A stretch of DNA of 50,721 nt from JAPOQD01 sp964620555 (lineage in GTDB: Bacteria > Pseudomonadota > Gammaproteobacteria > Pseudomonadales > Halieaceae). How positions within the stretch are numbered: position 1 is the stretch's first letter; every line of letters begins with the position of its first letter. A program made the position numbers and the translations under genes. The notes beneath the pieces are model-generated. The model worked only from the letters and a program-made list of their open reading frames with translations, was not told the DNA's origin and did not search any database. The DNA lies in assembly GCA_964620555.1 (NCBI GenBank), contig CAZUGZ010000012.1, positions 1-50,721 of the forward strand, given 5' to 3'. Positions 49,832 through 50,721 of the stretch are shown one piece after another.

Positions 49832-50721
49832 CACGCTGTCATCATGCGGTCCCACTCTTTCCAGTAGGCACGCATCTGCATCTCGTTGGCCCAGTCGCTC
49901 TCGCCTTTCTCCGTTTTCTCCGCGGCGTTGAATCCCTTGGAGAAATCATTCCACTCGACATCAGTAGCCTGGTAGCCACGCTGCGCGCTTTCCAGCATTG
50001 CGACGTCGTCGGGCGTTGCGAAGCCACCCGGGCCCAGAAAAGACAGCATGTTTTCCAACCTGATCTCCCGCAGCAGGGGAGATTCGTCGGCAGGGCCCAG
50101 GGTCCAGGCCCGCACCAACATGCGGTCGTGGGCGGTCGGCACGATGGAACGCACGAGCACTGACTGTTGATCGTTTATGACGGAGTTTGGAAAGATCACC
50201 ATGTTCCGGTGCTCATCGCAAACCTGGTTGCCGCGTTGCTCTCCAAGGCGTTCAAGCACCTCGGTACGCTTGGCTTCGATTTCCCTGCGCGCGGCCTCTC
50301 CCATACTCGGAATCCACTGCGCGACCGCTCGTCCGGCGCGAATCGGCGTTTCAAAACAGGCGTGACCGTGACCGAAAGAGAGCGCCCGCCCAACCGGTGT
50401 CATGTCGACGCCCTGCATCACCTCCATCAGGTATTCGACGTAGCTCTGGTGCGTGGGCCCGAGATGGTAGCCATCATAGCTGTTCTCGCACAGCAGCTTG
50501 TAATTACCCGCAATTTCGTACTGGTGAACGCCGCGAATGATCTCCATGCCACTGGCGGACTGGTCGGCGATCAACTGCAAGCGGTCACCGGCGTCATCGA
50601 GAAACCCGTCCAGTGACTCCGCGTCCGGGTCGAAATTGACGAAATAGAATCCTGCATGCCGTTCGAGCCGCGGCACTGCCAGCAGGGAATAGTGACCATC
50701 ACAAAAACCCTCGGCAAAGCA
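49831..50721 (-). CDS. Aromatic-ring-hydroxylating dioxygenase, alpha subunit (N-terminus outside window)
   Basis: The visible 296 residues are the catalytic part. The mononuclear iron triad is in CENSYDGYHLGPTH, and a later Asp lies in TPDDVAML. The frame is open to the window edge with no start, so the Rieske 2Fe-2S domain lies beyond base 50721. The beta subunit overlaps its stop. Ferredoxin and reductase partners are not in the window. The family includes benzoate-, anthranilate- and cinnamate-type oxygenases, and the substrate here is unknown. Confidence 0.9.
   Translation of the reverse strand, partial: CFAEGFCDGHYSLLAVPRLERHAGFYFVNFDPDAESLDGFLDDAGDRLQLIADQSASGMEIIRGVHQYEIAGNYKLLCENSYDGYHLGPTHQSYVEYLMEVMQGVDMTPVGRALSFGHGHACFETPIRAGRAVAQWIPSMGEAARREIEAKRTEVLERLGEQRGNQVCDEHRNMVIFPNSVINDQQSVLVRSIVPTAHDRMLVRAWTLGPADESPLLREIRLENMLSFLGPGGFATPDDVAMLESAQRGYQATDVEWNDFSKGFNAAEKTEKGESDWANEMQMRAYWKEWDRMMTA

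Overview
The window is chromosomal DNA of a GC-rich aerobic gammaproteobacterium. Gene content (long-type QueF, Aat plus Bpt, PdxB, YheU, short FolE, a full gltA/sdh/suc set, the tRNA-Ser/ffs/dnaX/ybaB/recR/rnd run, and alaS-lysC-csrA order) fits the Pseudomonas-Cellvibrio side of the class. A ring-hydroxylating dioxygenase at the right edge suggests a marine or soil heterotroph, but genus cannot be read from the sequence. Almost all of it is densely packed housekeeping DNA. No integrase, transposase, prophage or CRISPR array is visible.

Layout. 1-4.2 kb: the N-terminal part of ftsK (leftward) divergent from trxB-aat-bpt, covering thiol redox and N-degron tagging. 4.2-6.4 kb: gltA, then lexA behind two SOS-like boxes. 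6.5-10.1 kb: topA between two small uncharacterised genes. 10.1-15.2 kb: uspA, a glutaredoxin-like gene, amt, an IclR regulator, and a VWA/MoxR pair. 15.3-19.2 kb: a leftward run tRNA-Ser, ffs (4.5S RNA), dnaX, ybaB, recR, rnd. dnaX carries a complete programmed -1 frameshift signal. 19.3-21.8 kb: an ABC-2 exporter and queF. 21.9-22.2 kb: tRNA-Glu and tRNA-Gly. 22.3-28.3 kb: msrB, pdxB, aroC-orf73-yheU-tusA, folE, gpsA and a DUF4892 gene. 28.4-30.3 kb: htpG behind a sigma-32-type promoter. 30.4-41.7 kb: the TCA operon sdhCDAB-sucAB-lpd-sucCD, leftward. 41.9-47.3 kb: infA, csrA, lysC, alaS, HIT and Trm112-type genes. 47.3-50.7 kb: an M23 peptidase, a six-helix membrane protein, and dioxygenase beta and alpha subunits (alpha cut by the window edge).

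The most unusual layer is non-coding. A short terminal-inverted-repeat element (MITE-like, about 180 bp, ends beginning TAGCCCGCATA) is present four times: after lexA (truncated), between aroC and the next gene (a 74-bp miniature), upstream of sucC, and after infA. Copies sit so tightly against genes that the infA and aroC stop codons and one start codon lie inside element ends. A second, unrelated element with 18-bp perfect inverted ends abuts the infA copy and ends 4 bp from the csrA stop codon. The gene order is also notable. The usual ate-infA adjacency and the usual divergent gltA-sdhC adjacency are both broken here, and both would be restored if the 4.2-41.9 kb block were joined end to end. 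That is consistent with the block having been opened at the gltA/sdhC promoter region and placed between bpt and infA.
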